Source: Candidatus Latescibacterota bacterium
GTDB taxonomy: Bacteria; Latescibacterota; UBA2968; UBA8231
Direction of reading: 5' to 3'
DNA: 64,000 nucleotides
Assembly (NCBI GenBank): GCA_022825185.1
Contig: JAJDYK010000164.1
Location: 1-64,000, forward strand
Notes under the pieces: model-generated
What the model was told of the DNA's origin: nothing
Database searches by the model: none
The model's input: the letters and a program-made list of their open reading frames with translations, nothing else
Part shown: one piece after another, positions 1 to 8,944 of the stretch
How the letters are laid out: the number at the start of each line of letters is the position of its first letter
Position numbering within the stretch: position 1 is the first letter of the stretch
Made by a program: the position numbers and the translations under genes

Positions 1-45
1 GATCGCTATTCTTTAGTTGGAGTTAGCAAAAAAAGAGAGCCGACC

Positions 46-906
46 ATGACTGAAAACGCAGTAGAAGACGAGCACGGAAGCGAAGCGTACGACCCCGATC
101 TCTACGTCCCGACCGGAGAAGCCGAACCAGTCAACGGTTTGGAGCATGTCGGCGACGCTGAGATCGAGTGCTTCAAAGCGCAGGGCTTCCTCGCCGTGGA
201 GGGTGCCTTTTCGGACGCGCAGATGGCCGATGCCATCAAAGCGGTGGAAGATCTGATCGACGGCAAGAATCAGGGATTCAGAGGCGTGCAGTTCGAACGC
301 GGCGTCAGGGATCAACTGGTGGGCGCTTCGGATGGCAAGCGACAGATATTGGTGCGCAAGCTGCAGCAGTGGGTCGGCTTCGATGCTCGCTTGGATTCAC
401 TGGCCCGGGACGCGCGCCTGCTGGACGTGCTCAGGTGCATGATGGGCGAACCAGCTAAGCTCTACCGCCACCAAGCCATGCAGAAACCGGCCCGCATCGG
501 CCGTGAGAAACCCTGGCACCAGGACCACGCGTACTTCGATCTGCCCATGGACACAGAGATCATCAGCGTGTGGATCGCCTTGCAAGAGGCGCATCGCGAC
601 AACGGCTGCATGCACGTGATTCCGGGCAGCCACCTCGAAGGGCCCGTGATCCACTTCAGCAGACGGGACTGGCAGATCTGCGATACTGACGTGGCCAGGG
701 AGCGCATCGTCGCCGTGCCGCTCAGGCCCGGGGGCATTCTGTTCTGGCACGGTCGGCTGCACCACGGATCGCCGGCCAACCGATCGGATCAAGGCCGGCG
801 ATCCCTGCAACTCCACTTCATTCCCTCCAGCGTCAGCGAGGACGAGACCTCAAGAGAGGAACGCCTCGCCGTGTACGGCAGCGAAGGCAAGGACGCGACC
901 TGCTGA
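46..906 (+). CDS. Phytanoyl-CoA dioxygenase (PhyH) family protein
   Basis: Predicted Fe(II)/2-oxoglutarate-dependent oxygenase of 286 aa; the substrate cannot be told from sequence. The metal triad of the family is visible: H158-x-D160 in 'PWHQD' and a distal histidine in 'HHGS' (H239/H240), followed by R251 in the position that normally binds 2-oxoglutarate. The 'NGCMHVIPGSH' strand typical of PhyH proteins follows the HxD motif. The start is the ATG just after an A-rich leader; only a weak ribosome site is visible. It is clearly a paralogue of the gene at 49321 (shared 'RRDWQICDTDV' and 'GREKPWHQD' blocks), so the window holds two members of one subfamily. The family is expanded in Latescibacterota-like genomes. 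Family call is firm, function unknown. Confidence 0.9.
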   Translation: MTENAVEDEHGSEAYDPDLYVPTGEAEPVNGLEHVGDAEIECFKAQGFLAVEGAFSDAQMADAIKAVEDLIDGKNQGFRGVQFERGVRDQLVGASDGKRQILVRKLQQWVGFDARLDSLARDARLLDVLRCMMGEPAKLYRHQAMQKPARIGREKPWHQDHAYFDLPMDTEIISVWIALQEAHRDNGCMHVIPGSHLEGPVIHFSRRDWQICDTDVARERIVAVPLRPGGILFWHGRLHHGSPANRSDQGRRSLQLHFIPSSVSEDETSREERLAVYGSEGKDATC

Positions 907-922
907 AGATTATTCATCGACT

Positions 923-1816
923 TCAACGTTCTTCCTGTCTTCGCCAGTGCTTTTGTCGCACCAGCGGCATCCAGCCAAACCGCTGGTAAAACCTTCCTGC
1001 TCCCGCTTTTTCATCATCTCGTGCAACAGACAGCACGATCCGGTCGCACCTAGCTATCCGTAGCCATTCAACGACGTGCCGGACGACCCACGAACCAACT
1101 CCCTGATTGCGCATTGATTCGCTCGTTGCGAGCTCCGAGAGCTCAGCCCATCCTGCCAATGCAGGCAACTGGCCGCCTTCCGTGAGATCTGAAACACATT
1201 CGCAGTGCCCAATGTCGCGGCCATCTAACCGCGCGACAAATCGCGTGCCGAATTCCCCCGCATCGCGCTGGATCGTTACACCTTTCACTGGCGGCGCACC
1301 AAGAGTAACTATCTCCTTCAGCGTGCCACCATAGACAGATTCGTCAATGTCCTCATTCGCGGAATAGCCAAATTGCTCCACCAGACCGCTTACGTGCGGC
1401 CAGACATCCGGTATGCCCACGCAAGTAGGAACCGGCAAGGGACCCGAAATCTGCTCATCCACTACCTGCCAAGCGTTCATCTGGTGCCGGCACTCCGTCA
1501 TAACCGCCTCGCCAACTTCGCGCTCTTCGGGCCAGAACAAGATCCAAGCAATTTCCCCAATTCCCTTGCTGGGCGTGTCGTCGCTGTATCGGCGGAGATG
1601 CGCTGCCGCGCAAACGCGATCCCTGACTATGCCAACAATGGACTTTCTTTCGACAACCCAGGGATCCTCGATATATTCCCGCGGCTCGCTCTGCAGGCGC
1701 TCCCAAAAGTAATCGGCCGTCAAGCTCCACCCAGGTATCACGGTACTAAGATGACTGTTGACCAGCGCCAAGACCTGGGGAAGATGAGAGCGATCCAACG
1801 GTGCTATTTGTCCCAT
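923..1816 (-). CDS. GNAT family N-acetyltransferase
   Basis: Predicted acetyl-CoA-dependent N-acyltransferase of 297 aa. The acetyl-CoA binding loop is seen in the C-terminal half as 'RNQGVGSWVV' (R/Q-x-x-G-x-G type), followed by the late GNAT signature 'AGRFYQRFGW'. The N-terminal ~150 residues are less conserved and may be a second, degenerate GNAT fold, as in other ~300 aa members. A longer frame opens at a TTG at 1849, but I chose the ATG at 1816 because a GGGGAG ribosome site sits about six bases before it. It lies 48 bp downstream of dcd on the same strand and is probably co-transcribed. Substrate unknown. Confidence 0.8.
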   Translation of the reverse strand: MGQIAPLDRSHLPQVLALVNSHLSTVIPGWSLTADYFWERLQSEPREYIEDPWVVERKSIVGIVRDRVCAAAHLRRYSDDTPSKGIGEIAWILFWPEEREVGEAVMTECRHQMNAWQVVDEQISGPLPVPTCVGIPDVWPHVSGLVEQFGYSANEDIDESVYGGTLKEIVTLGAPPVKGVTIQRDAGEFGTRFVARLDGRDIGHCECVSDLTEGGQLPALAGWAELSELATSESMRNQGVGSWVVRHVVEWLRIARCDRIVLSVARDDEKAGAGRFYQRFGWMPLVRQKHWRRQEER

Positions 1817-1864
1817 ACTTAGCTCCCCGAATGGATTGTTAGCTTCCAAAAGACGCGCAGCCTG

Positions 1865-2437
1865 CTAACCCTTGCCGCCCCCAAAATCCCGGTACGCGCG
1901 GCTAGCCGTGGGCACGGTCTGCCCCTGGTACTTGCTACCCAGCCCCGGCGAACCGTAGGGGCTGTCCGCTGGCGTCGCTAGCTGGTGGAACGAGAGCTGC
2001 CCGATCTTCATACCCTGATACAGCGTGATAGGCAGATTTGCCACATTGCTCAGCTCCAGCGTCAGATGGCCCTTCCAGCCGGGATCCACATACCCCGCAG
2101 TCGAGTGAATCAGCAGCCCAATGCGCCCCAGCGAACTCTTGCCCTCCAGCCGCGCCACCAGATCGTCCGGCAGTTCTATCGTCTCAAGGGTACTGCCCAG
2201 CACGAACTCGCCCGGATGCAACATAAACGGCTGCTCGCCGATCTCCTCCATCTCGGTTAAGTCGCTCAAGTCCTCGTGCACGTCGATGAATGGACGGCGC
2301 GAGTTGCGGAACACGAGAATGTGCTTGTCGAGATGAACATCAACGCTGGCCGGCTGAATGCACCCCTCCCCGAGCGGCTCGACGACGATTTTGCCTTCTG
2401 TTAGTAGCGTCTTGATTACGCGGTCACTGAGAACCAT
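1865..2437 (-). CDS. dcd: dCTP deaminase
   Basis: Deaminates dCTP to dUTP (or to dUMP in bifunctional members), feeding thymidylate synthesis in the cytoplasm. The 190 aa length is normal for the family. The trimer-forming dUTPase-like fold is supported by 'HPGEFVLGSTLE' and by the active-site block 'AGYVDPGWKGHLTLELSN' containing the catalytic Glu. The C-terminal tail 'SPYGSPGLGSKYQGQ' is also typical. The ATG has a GGAGG ribosome site six bases upstream. A GNAT acetyltransferase follows on the same strand. Whether it is mono- or bifunctional cannot be decided by eye. Confidence 0.93.
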   Translation of the reverse strand: MVLSDRVIKTLLTEGKIVVEPLGEGCIQPASVDVHLDKHILVFRNSRRPFIDVHEDLSDLTEMEEIGEQPFMLHPGEFVLGSTLETIELPDDLVARLEGKSSLGRIGLLIHSTAGYVDPGWKGHLTLELSNVANLPITLYQGMKIGQLSFHQLATPADSPYGSPGLGSKYQGQTVPTASRAYRDFGGGKG

Positions 2438-2577
2438 TTTTCCTCCAGACTTTTGATTTTTATCGCATCGCGCATTGTACCCATTGAACTATACGCCTTG
2501 ATTGTATATTCAATGTATGAGAATTATAAACGGCTTTCTAGGATGCTTGGTCAATTAACAATGTCAGGAGGACGATC

Positions 2578-3507
2578 ATGCTCATAGCTACCAGCAACGA
2601 AGTCTTCACCTTGGAGAATGGCACGCCCACGCAACGCTTGGCCATCGACGACATACGCTGCCTAGACGAGGGCGTCCATTGTTCCGCCATTGGCCTAGCC
2701 GACGGCCAAGTAGTCGTTCTGGCCAATGGTCAAGCCCAACCGCAAGCCACCGGCATCGGCGATTCAGTGGAGTGCATCGCCCTGCTGTCCGAAGAGCCGC
2801 TGCAAGTGCTGCTGGGCACCGAGCCGCCCCATGTGTACTGTCTCAACGGCGACGAACCGGCGCGCCGGCTAGAATCCTTTGACGCTTTGGAATGCCGCCA
2901 GAGCTGGTACACGCCTTGGGGCGGTCCGCCGGCCGTGCGCAGCTTGGCGCACAGCGGCGACTGGGTTTTTGCCGATATCCACGTCGGCAGCATCATGCGC
3001 TCGCCCGACCGAGGCACTACTTGGGAGCCGGTGACCCCAGACTTGGACGCCGATGTGCATCAGGTGGCCACCGCCCCTATGGAGGGACGCCTGTACGCCA
3101 ACACCGCAGACGCGGTCTTTGTCAGCGACGACTACGGCCACTCTTGGAAGCATCGGAAGGAAGGTTTGGCAAGCCGCTATGGCCGCGCCGTGGCCGTCCA
3201 CCCGCGCGACCCCGACTGCCTGCTGGTCAGCGTCAGCAAAGGGCCCGGTCATGGCAGAGATGTGCAGGGCAAGCTCTACTTTTCGCACGACGCGGGCCGC
3301 ACTTGGACCCAAGCGCTTGCTGGCTTCCCCGAAGCCAAGGGCAATATCGACACCTTCCACATCGCCTTTGACACTGAGGGGATTGCTTGGGCCGCTGTCG
3401 AGGATCAGCTCTATCGCAGTGAGGACAGAGGCGAGAGTTGGTCTGCGTTTTGGCAAGCGCCCGCTGCCATCGTCGCCGTGGCCTGCGCTCACTCGAACGG
3501 AATCTGA
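2578..3507 (+). CDS. BNR/Asp-box repeat protein (sortilin/exo-sialidase-like beta-propeller)
   Basis: A 309 aa predicted beta-propeller. Four Asp-box motifs (S-x-D-x-G-x-T/S-W) are visible: 'SPDRGTTW' near residue 142, 'SDDYGHSW' near 183, 'SHDAGRTW' near 236 and 'SEDRGESW' near 281. There is no signal peptide, so it may be cytoplasmic. Such proteins are often annotated as glycosyl hydrolases, but no sialidase catalytic residues can be recognised, so a structural or binding role is as likely. The ATG at 2578 has a good AGGAGG ribosome site at about 2564-2569. It is divergent from dcd. Function not assignable beyond the fold. Confidence 0.75.
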   Translation: MLIATSNEVFTLENGTPTQRLAIDDIRCLDEGVHCSAIGLADGQVVVLANGQAQPQATGIGDSVECIALLSEEPLQVLLGTEPPHVYCLNGDEPARRLESFDALECRQSWYTPWGGPPAVRSLAHSGDWVFADIHVGSIMRSPDRGTTWEPVTPDLDADVHQVATAPMEGRLYANTADAVFVSDDYGHSWKHRKEGLASRYGRAVAVHPRDPDCLLVSVSKGPGHGRDVQGKLYFSHDAGRTWTQALAGFPEAKGNIDTFHIAFDTEGIAWAAVEDQLYRSEDRGESWSAFWQAPAAIVAVACAHSNGI

Positions 3508-3579
3508 GCGTTGAAACTTCTTCTGACGCTGTTAATCCCATCGACTTGGAACTACTACAGTCCATAAGCTCAGGCAACA

Positions 3580-4593
3580 ATGTCGATTCTACCGGGAAAA
3601 ATCAGTGATTTCCTCAAGGTCGCAGTCGCTGCCGCCGGGCGCGGCGACCTCCCAACGGTTCAGGCAGTATTGGCGCAAAAGCCAGCGTGGATCACCCGCA
3701 TCGGTTCACACGGCCGCACCATGCTGTGGGAAGCCGCGTATCGGGGACGGCTCGCCATGGTCGATTACCTGCTTGATCGCGGCGCTGACATCCACGCCTG
3801 CGGCTGTCACTTCACGCCGCTGCTAGTCGAAATCTCCCCCTACTGCGCCGCGCGCTACAAGCGCCACCACGCAGTCGCCGACCGCCTGCTAACACGCGGT
3901 GCAACGACCGACATCTACACCGCTGCCTTTCTCGGCGAAAACGATGCAGTCGCCTCCTACCTCGACCGCGAACCGGAGCTGGCAACGGCCGAGAAAGCCC
4001 AGCACGATTCCAGCCAGCGCATGACAGTCTTGCACTACGCCGTCAGCGCCGGGCACCTCCCCATCGTCTCGATGCTGTTAGCGCGAGGGGCCGATCCGAG
4101 TCCGTACAGTGGCTGGCTGATTCGCTTTGCCGTGTGGCGGGATCGCGCCGACATCCTCAAGGCTTTGCTCGACGCCGGGGCCGATCCAACTCACGCCGAG
4201 GCCCCTCGTTCCGGTATCGTCAATGCCGAGATCGTCGAATTGTTGACCGCTCGCGGCGGTGCCGTGGATGTGGATCACGCCGAGGGCGGCTGGCCGCCCC
4301 TTGTCTTCCAGTCGCGCGGCGACCGCGGCGGCAACGTCCAGCGCGTACGCGCCCTGCTCGACGCCGGAGCCGACGTCAATGTCAGGAACCACAAGGGACA
4401 AACGGCATTGCACTGCGCCGCCAAAGCGGGATTCGACCAAATCGTCACCTTGCTGCTCGACCGAGGGGCCGAGGTGAACGCCAAAGACGACAAAGGTGCA
4501 ACGCCGCTAGCGACCGCATTGCGTTCAAAGGTCAAAGACAAGGATCGGCTTGAGGCTGTCATCGGCCTGCTTACCGACGCTGGTGGCGTTTGA
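3580..4593 (+). CDS. Ankyrin repeat protein
   Basis: A 337 aa protein built almost entirely of ankyrin repeats. The consensus (G-T-x-L-H/x-x-A ... LL-x-x-GA-D/x) recurs about eight times; the clearest copies are 'MLWEAAYRGRLAMVDYLLDRGAD', read as two adjoining pieces around residues 48-70, and the C-terminal 'GQTALHCAAKAGFDQIV' and 'GATPLATALRS'. No catalytic domain, signal peptide or membrane helix is seen, so it is presumably a soluble protein-protein interaction scaffold. Ankyrin proteins are common in symbiotic and FCB bacteria; partners cannot be inferred. It stands alone between the Asp-box protein and fic. Confidence 0.88.
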   Translation: MSILPGKISDFLKVAVAAAGRGDLPTVQAVLAQKPAWITRIGSHGRTMLWEAAYRGRLAMVDYLLDRGADIHACGCHFTPLLVEISPYCAARYKRHHAVADRLLTRGATTDIYTAAFLGENDAVASYLDREPELATAEKAQHDSSQRMTVLHYAVSAGHLPIVSMLLARGADPSPYSGWLIRFAVWRDRADILKALLDAGADPTHAEAPRSGIVNAEIVELLTARGGAVDVDHAEGGWPPLVFQSRGDRGGNVQRVRALLDAGADVNVRNHKGQTALHCAAKAGFDQIVTLLLDRGAEVNAKDDKGATPLATALRSKVKDKDRLEAVIGLLTDAGGV

Positions 4594-4720
4594 GCGCTAG
4601 CTGAGAGAGCATGGATAGCCTGCGTGAGTATGCGAAGAGCAATTCACATTGCCGATGTTCGTTCCTTGCCTTTGACAACCCTTATTAATATTTTACTCTT
4701 AAATTTTAATAACAATATGG

Positions 4721-4743
4721 CTTATTAAGGTATATTTAATAAG
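4721..4743 (+). promoter_or_regulatory. Inverted repeat upstream of fic, probable operator
   Basis: CTTATTAA at 4721-4728 and its reverse complement TTAATAAG at 4736-4743 form an 8-bp inverted repeat with a 7-base spacer, ending 11 bases before the fic start. A third copy of CTTATTAA lies at 4681-4688, near a TTGACA at 4672-4677. The surrounding 4670-4745 stretch is very AT-rich compared with its neighbours. This looks like a promoter with two or three repressor half-sites. The fic product has a C-terminal winged helix that could be the repressor (inference). Confidence 0.5.
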
Positions 4744-4754
4744 GAAACCGCTCC

Positions 4755-5915
4755 GTGAGACGCGGTGAAACCGGCCGATACGAAACTACAATCGTTGGTG
4801 ATGAGACAGTGCGGGCTTTCGTGCCTGCACCGCTTCCGCCCACGCCTGCGCTGGATCTGGTAGCTCTACAGGGCCCCCTAGAGAAGGCATTACTGGCGCT
4901 GGGCCGGTTGGACAGTCTCTCCGTGTTGCTGCCCGACGCTCACCTTTTCCTCTACACTTATGTCCGTAAGGAGGCTGTTCTATCCTCTCAGATCGAGGGT
5001 ACCCAGTCCTCACTGTCGGATCTTCTGTTGTTCGAACTAGAGGAGGTGCCAGGTACCCCCCTCGACGATGTCGTCGAAGTCTCGAATTACGTGGCGGCCC
5101 TGGAACATGGATTGCACCGAATACGCGAGGGGTTCCCGCTCTGCAATCGACTCATCCGCGAGATCCACGCCGAGTTGCTCGCACGGGGCCGCGGCAGCGA
5201 CAAAACTCCAGGCGAATTCCGGCGCTCACAAAACTGGATTGGCGGCAGTCGGCCTGGAACGGCGCGCTTTGTGCCCGCGCCAGCCCACGCCATTGCAGAG
5301 TGCATGTCGGATTTGGAACGATTTCTCCATACAGAGGCTTGCGGCTTACCCGCGCTCCTGCGGGCGGGACTCGCCCATGTCCAATTCGAGACTATCCATC
5401 CCTTCCTCGACGGTAACGGACGGGTTGGCCGCCTGCTGATCACGTTCCTGTTATGTCACGACGGAGTGCTGCGCGAGCCGCTGCTGTATTTGAGCCTCTA
5501 CTTCAAACAACACAGAGAAAGCTATTACGAACTCCTCAATGATGTGCGGAAAAACGGCGACTGGGAAGCGTGGCTCGCGTTCTTTCTCGACGGCGTGACG
5601 CAGACCGCGGAGGGAGCCGTCTCGACTGCACAGCGGTTGCTCTCCCTGTTTCAGGAAGACCAAGCAAAGATACAACAGACGGGGCGCGCGGCAGGGTCGG
5701 CGCTGCGCGTCCATCAGGCTTTGCAGGAGCACCCGATTGCGTCGCTCCAAGAACTTGCCAAGCGCACGGAACTATCATTTCCCGCCGTTACTGCCGGGAT
5801 CCAGATACTCGAACGGACTGGAGTGGTGCGCGAATTGACGGGCAAGAAGCGGAACCGACTTTTCGGCTATGATCAATATCTCGCCATTCTCGGCGAAGGG
5901 ACCGAATTACCATAA
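4755..5915 (+). CDS. Fic family protein with C-terminal winged helix
   Basis: Predicted AMP-transferase (or related nucleotidyl/phosphoryl transferase) of 386 aa. The Fic active-site loop is intact as 'HPFLDGNGRVGR' (HxFx-D/E-GNGRxxR). An N-terminal self-inhibitory motif S/T-x-x-x-E-G is seen at S77-E81-G82, so this is a class II Fic protein kept off by its own helix. Residues ~310-375 form a winged helix-turn-helix, as in the SoFic/BtFic type. The start is GTG at 4755 with AAGGAA nine bases upstream. It stands before hsdM at the edge of the defence block, with an inverted-repeat operator in front. Target unknown; a defence or toxin-like role is an inference from context. Confidence 0.88.
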   Translation: MRRGETGRYETTIVGDETVRAFVPAPLPPTPALDLVALQGPLEKALLALGRLDSLSVLLPDAHLFLYTYVRKEAVLSSQIEGTQSSLSDLLLFELEEVPGTPLDDVVEVSNYVAALEHGLHRIREGFPLCNRLIREIHAELLARGRGSDKTPGEFRRSQNWIGGSRPGTARFVPAPAHAIAECMSDLERFLHTEACGLPALLRAGLAHVQFETIHPFLDGNGRVGRLLITFLLCHDGVLREPLLYLSLYFKQHRESYYELLNDVRKNGDWEAWLAFFLDGVTQTAEGAVSTAQRLLSLFQEDQAKIQQTGRAAGSALRVHQALQEHPIASLQELAKRTELSFPAVTAGIQILERTGVVRELTGKKRNRLFGYDQYLAILGEGTELP

Positions 5916-6102
5916 GCCGACGCTGGTGGCGATTGAGTGTGTGGGATCGACGGGACATGTCGCGTTTGCACAAGCGCGATACATCTTATTGATTCTCAAC
6001 TGTTCATTAAAAAGGGACACATCGGTGACCGACTGGCCGCGGAATGTCGATAATTTTAACATGTAAGGCGAAGTGCAAAGACATGTTCGCCAAGGTGAGC
6101 CA

Positions 6103-8253
6103 ATGAACCATAGTGAGATCGTCAGTTTCTTGTGGGACGTTGCGAACTTGATTCGCGACAGCTTTAAGCGCGGCAAGTACCAAGATGTCATTCTGCCGCT
6201 AACCGTGCTGCGCCGTCTCGACTGCGTGCTAGCTCCAACCAAGGAGCAGGTGCTGCAACGGCAGATGGAGCTACGCCAGCGTGGATTAGAGGACCTAGAC
6301 TCGCAGCTTTGCAGAGCCTCAGGCTTCGCCTTTTACAACACCTCGCGTTATGACTTTGACAAGCTACTCGCGGATTCACCGCAGCTTGCCGCAAATCTCA
6401 GAAACTACATTGCCGGCTTCAGCAGCAACATGCGCGAGGTGCTGGAGCGGTTCGACTTCGACAACACGATCAGCAAGCTCGACGAGGCGGGGCTACTATT
6501 CCAAGTGCTGGAGCGGTTCAGGACCGTTAATCTACACCCGGACTTGATCGATAATCCGACCATGGGGATGATCTTTGAAGAGTTGATCCGCAAGTTCAAC
6601 GAAGCCTTAGACGAGAACCCCGGAGAACACTTCACACCGCGCGATGTCGTCCATCTGATGGTCGATCTCATGCTCGCCGGTGACGAAGAGCGCATCGCGG
6701 ACCCCGGCGTCGTGCGCAGTGTGTACGACCCTTGCTGCGGCTCCGGCGGTATGCTGATGATCACCAAGGAGCACATTGCAGGTGAAACGCACGGGAACGG
6801 CGATCCGCCCCGGCCCGCGATCAACCCACAAGCGGAGATTCACCTTTTCGGCCAAGAAGTGAACCCGGAGACCTGGGCGGTCTCGAAATCCGACATCTTC
6901 ATAAAAGACCCGTCGGGGCGCGACGCGGACAACATCGCCTTCGGAAGTACGCTCTCCAACGACCGCCATACCGGCCAAACCTTCGACTACCTAATCGCCA
7001 ATCCGCCCTACGGCAAGGACTGGAAGCGCGACAAAGCCACAGTCGAAGCAGAACACGAACGGGGTACGGCTGGCCGCTTCGGCCCTGGATTGCCGCGCAT
7101 CAGCGACGGTCAGACCCTGTTCCTGCTGCACATGCTCGCCCATGCGAAAGCACCAGACCAAGGCGGTGCCCGCATTGCGATTATTATGAACGGTTCGCCG
7201 CTATTTACCGGTGATGCGGGCAGCGGCGAGAGCGAGATTCGCCGCTATATCTTGGAGAACGACCTGCTGGAGGCGCTGATCGCGCTGCCCGAGCAACTTT
7301 TCTACAACACCGGCATCGCCACCTACGTGTGGCTGCTGACCAACCGCAAGGCACCGGTGCGTAAAGGCAAGGTGCAGCTCATCGACGCCTCTGCGTTCTG
7401 GGTCCCGATGCCCCGGAGCCTCGGCGACAAGCGGCGTGTGATACCATCGGAAAAGGCAGCCGATGTACTGGAACTGCTCGCCGATTGCCAAGACGGCCAG
7501 ACGCGCGAGATCGAGGACGAGGAGCGCATCGTCAGTCGCGTCTTCTCGACGGCGCAGTTTGGGTATCGCAAGATCACCGTTGAACGGCCGTTGCGGCTCA
7601 ATTTCCAAGCGAGCGCGGAACGAATCGAGCGCCTCAGTGAACAGACAGGCTTTCAGAATCTGGCTAAATCGAAGAAGCGGGGAGAGGCCGCTGCCAAGGA
7701 AGAAGCCGAGGGTCGAGCTCTACAGCAAGCTATTCTAACCATGCTCAAGATGATGCCCGACACCCTGTACAAGGACCGGGAAGTGTTCCTCAAGGAGCTT
7801 GCGAAAGCGACCCGGAAAGCCGAACTCAAACTGCCAGTACCGGCGAAGAAAGCAATCCTCGTGGCTCTATCCGAGCGCGATGAGACGGCCGAAATCTGTC
7901 GCAGCAAGGACGGCGAGCCTGAACCCGACCCGGAACTGCGCGACACCGAGCGCGTGCCGCTTGCCGAAGGAGAGGATCCCGAGGATGACGACGGAGTGCC
8001 GGACAGCGTCCGCGCCTTCTTCGAGCGCGAGGTCAAACCGCATGTTCCCGATGCTTGGATCGACACGTCGAAGCGCGATCACCGGGACGGGAAGGTTGGC
8101 TTAGTCGGCTACGAGATCAACTTCAACCGCTACTTCTATCGGTATAAGCCGCCGCGCCCGCTCGGGGAGATCGAATCCGATATCCAAGCTATCGAGACGG
8201 ACATTCTGGAGATGCTGAAAGGCATGTCGGCAGAAAAAGTCGGCATTAACTAA
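6103..8253 (+). CDS. hsdM: Type I restriction-modification system, DNA methyltransferase subunit
   Basis: N6-adenine methyltransferase subunit of a type I restriction enzyme, about 716 aa. The N-terminal HsdM helical domain begins 'MNHSEIVSFLWDVANLIRD'. The SAM-binding motif is 'DPCCGSGG' from D209, and the catalytic motif IV is NPPY at 300-303. The C-terminal ~230 residues are charged and longer than in minimal HsdM proteins. I start it at the ATG at 6103 (family-typical N-terminus, AAGGTGAG upstream) rather than at the in-frame codon at 6073. It is followed by abiEi/abiEii, then hsdS and hsdR, so the usual M-S-R order is interrupted. Confidence 0.95.
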   Translation: MNHSEIVSFLWDVANLIRDSFKRGKYQDVILPLTVLRRLDCVLAPTKEQVLQRQMELRQRGLEDLDSQLCRASGFAFYNTSRYDFDKLLADSPQLAANLRNYIAGFSSNMREVLERFDFDNTISKLDEAGLLFQVLERFRTVNLHPDLIDNPTMGMIFEELIRKFNEALDENPGEHFTPRDVVHLMVDLMLAGDEERIADPGVVRSVYDPCCGSGGMLMITKEHIAGETHGNGDPPRPAINPQAEIHLFGQEVNPETWAVSKSDIFIKDPSGRDADNIAFGSTLSNDRHTGQTFDYLIANPPYGKDWKRDKATVEAEHERGTAGRFGPGLPRISDGQTLFLLHMLAHAKAPDQGGARIAIIMNGSPLFTGDAGSGESEIRRYILENDLLEALIALPEQLFYNTGIATYVWLLTNRKAPVRKGKVQLIDASAFWVPMPRSLGDKRRVIPSEKAADVLELLADCQDGQTREIEDEERIVSRVFSTAQFGYRKITVERPLRLNFQASAERIERLSEQTGFQNLAKSKKRGEAAAKEEAEGRALQQAILTMLKMMPDTLYKDREVFLKELAKATRKAELKLPVPAKKAILVALSERDETAEICRSKDGEPEPDPELRDTERVPLAEGEDPEDDDGVPDSVRAFFEREVKPHVPDAWIDTSKRDHRDGKVGLVGYEINFNRYFYRYKPPRPLGEIESDIQAIETDILEMLKGMSAEKVGIN

Positions 8254-8272
8254 AGTATTGCCGACATTTTTT
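8234..8272 (+). terminator. Possible intrinsic terminator of hsdM, sharing the TGTCGGCA motif
   Basis: GTCGGCA (8239-8245) pairs with TGCCGAC (8259-8265) across a 13-base loop that contains the hsdM stop codon, with an A-run before the stem and six Ts after it. That fits a rho-independent terminator. The same octamer is the repeated element of the palindrome before abiEi, so it may instead be part of a repeated protein-binding site; both are possible. Confidence 0.45.
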
Positions 8273-8287
8273 AACCAAGCCATATGC

Positions 8288-8327
8288 ACAAAATGTCGGC
8301 ACTTGCGACTAAGTGCCGACATTTTGT
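8288..8327 (+). promoter_or_regulatory. Perfect 17-bp-arm palindrome before abiEi, probable AbiEi operator
   Basis: Bases 8288-8304 and 8311-8327 are perfect reverse complements around a 6-base centre (GCGACT). The core octamer TGTCGGCA/TGCCGACA occurs at 8225, 8259, 8294 and 8314, with a 7/8 copy at 8238. The palindrome ends 11 bases before the abiEi start. AbiEi antitoxins of studied AbiE systems repress their own promoter by binding inverted repeats (family knowledge), so this is the expected operator. Confidence 0.7.
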
Positions 8328-8338
8328 ATCATTTATGA

Positions 8339-8944
8339 ATGACTAACGCACTGGATACAGCTCAACTGCAAGCAGCGGGCCTCGGCACCTTTTTCCGACC
8401 GCGAGACCTCGCGCCGCTCGGGATTTCCCGCCGTAGGCTTCAGGGTTTGGTCGCTGGGGGACTCGTCGAGAACTTCGGCAACGGCCTTTATCGGCTCTCC
8501 GAGGTCGAACCCACGGAACTCGAAACGATTGCGATGGTAGCCGCGGCCATCCCAAACGCCGTCATGTGCCTGCTGACGGCACTCCGCTTCCATGAAATCG
8601 GCACTCAGTCGCCACACGAGGTTTGGATCGCCCTCGACCGCAAGGCCCGCAAGCCTGTCCACCCTCCTTCTCGCGTACGCATCGTCCGCTTCTCCGGCGC
8701 GATGCTGACCTATGGCGTGGTCTGCCATTCGGCACTGGGCGTGCCGTTTCGCATCACATCGCCAGCCCGAACCGTGGTAGATTGTTTCCGCTATCGCAAT
8801 AAGTTCGGTCTCGACATCGCGCTTGAGGCGCTGCACGACGGCTTGCAATCGCAGATTACGACGGTGGATGCGATCATGCGCGCCGCCGAAGCCTGCCGTA
8901 TGCGGACGGTTATGCGGGCCTACTTGGAGGCATTGCCGCTATGA
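8339..8944 (+). CDS. abiEi: Type IV toxin-antitoxin system antitoxin, AbiEi family
   Basis: Predicted 201 aa antitoxin and transcriptional repressor. Residues ~15-60 form the N-terminal winged helix ('FFRPRDLAPLGISRRRLQGL' region), and the rest matches the AbiEi C-terminal domain, including 'CLLTALRFHEIG' and 'GVPFRITSPARTVVDCF'. It overlaps the AbiEii toxin gene by ATGA, the usual arrangement. No Shine-Dalgarno sequence is visible between the palindrome and the ATG, so the message may be leaderless. The pair sits between hsdM and hsdS, which is unusual. Known family role: antagonises the nucleotidyltransferase toxin and autoregulates. Confidence 0.88.
   Translation: MTNALDTAQLQAAGLGTFFRPRDLAPLGISRRRLQGLVAGGLVENFGNGLYRLSEVEPTELETIAMVAAAIPNAVMCLLTALRFHEIGTQSPHEVWIALDRKARKPVHPPSRVRIVRFSGAMLTYGVVCHSALGVPFRITSPARTVVDCFRYRNKFGLDIALEALHDGLQSQITTVDAIMRAAEACRMRTVMRAYLEALPL

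Noticed and set aside
2578..3507. Sialidase annotation for the Asp-box protein.
   Set aside because: Asp boxes are structural; no sialidase Arg triad or Tyr/Glu pair can be identified.
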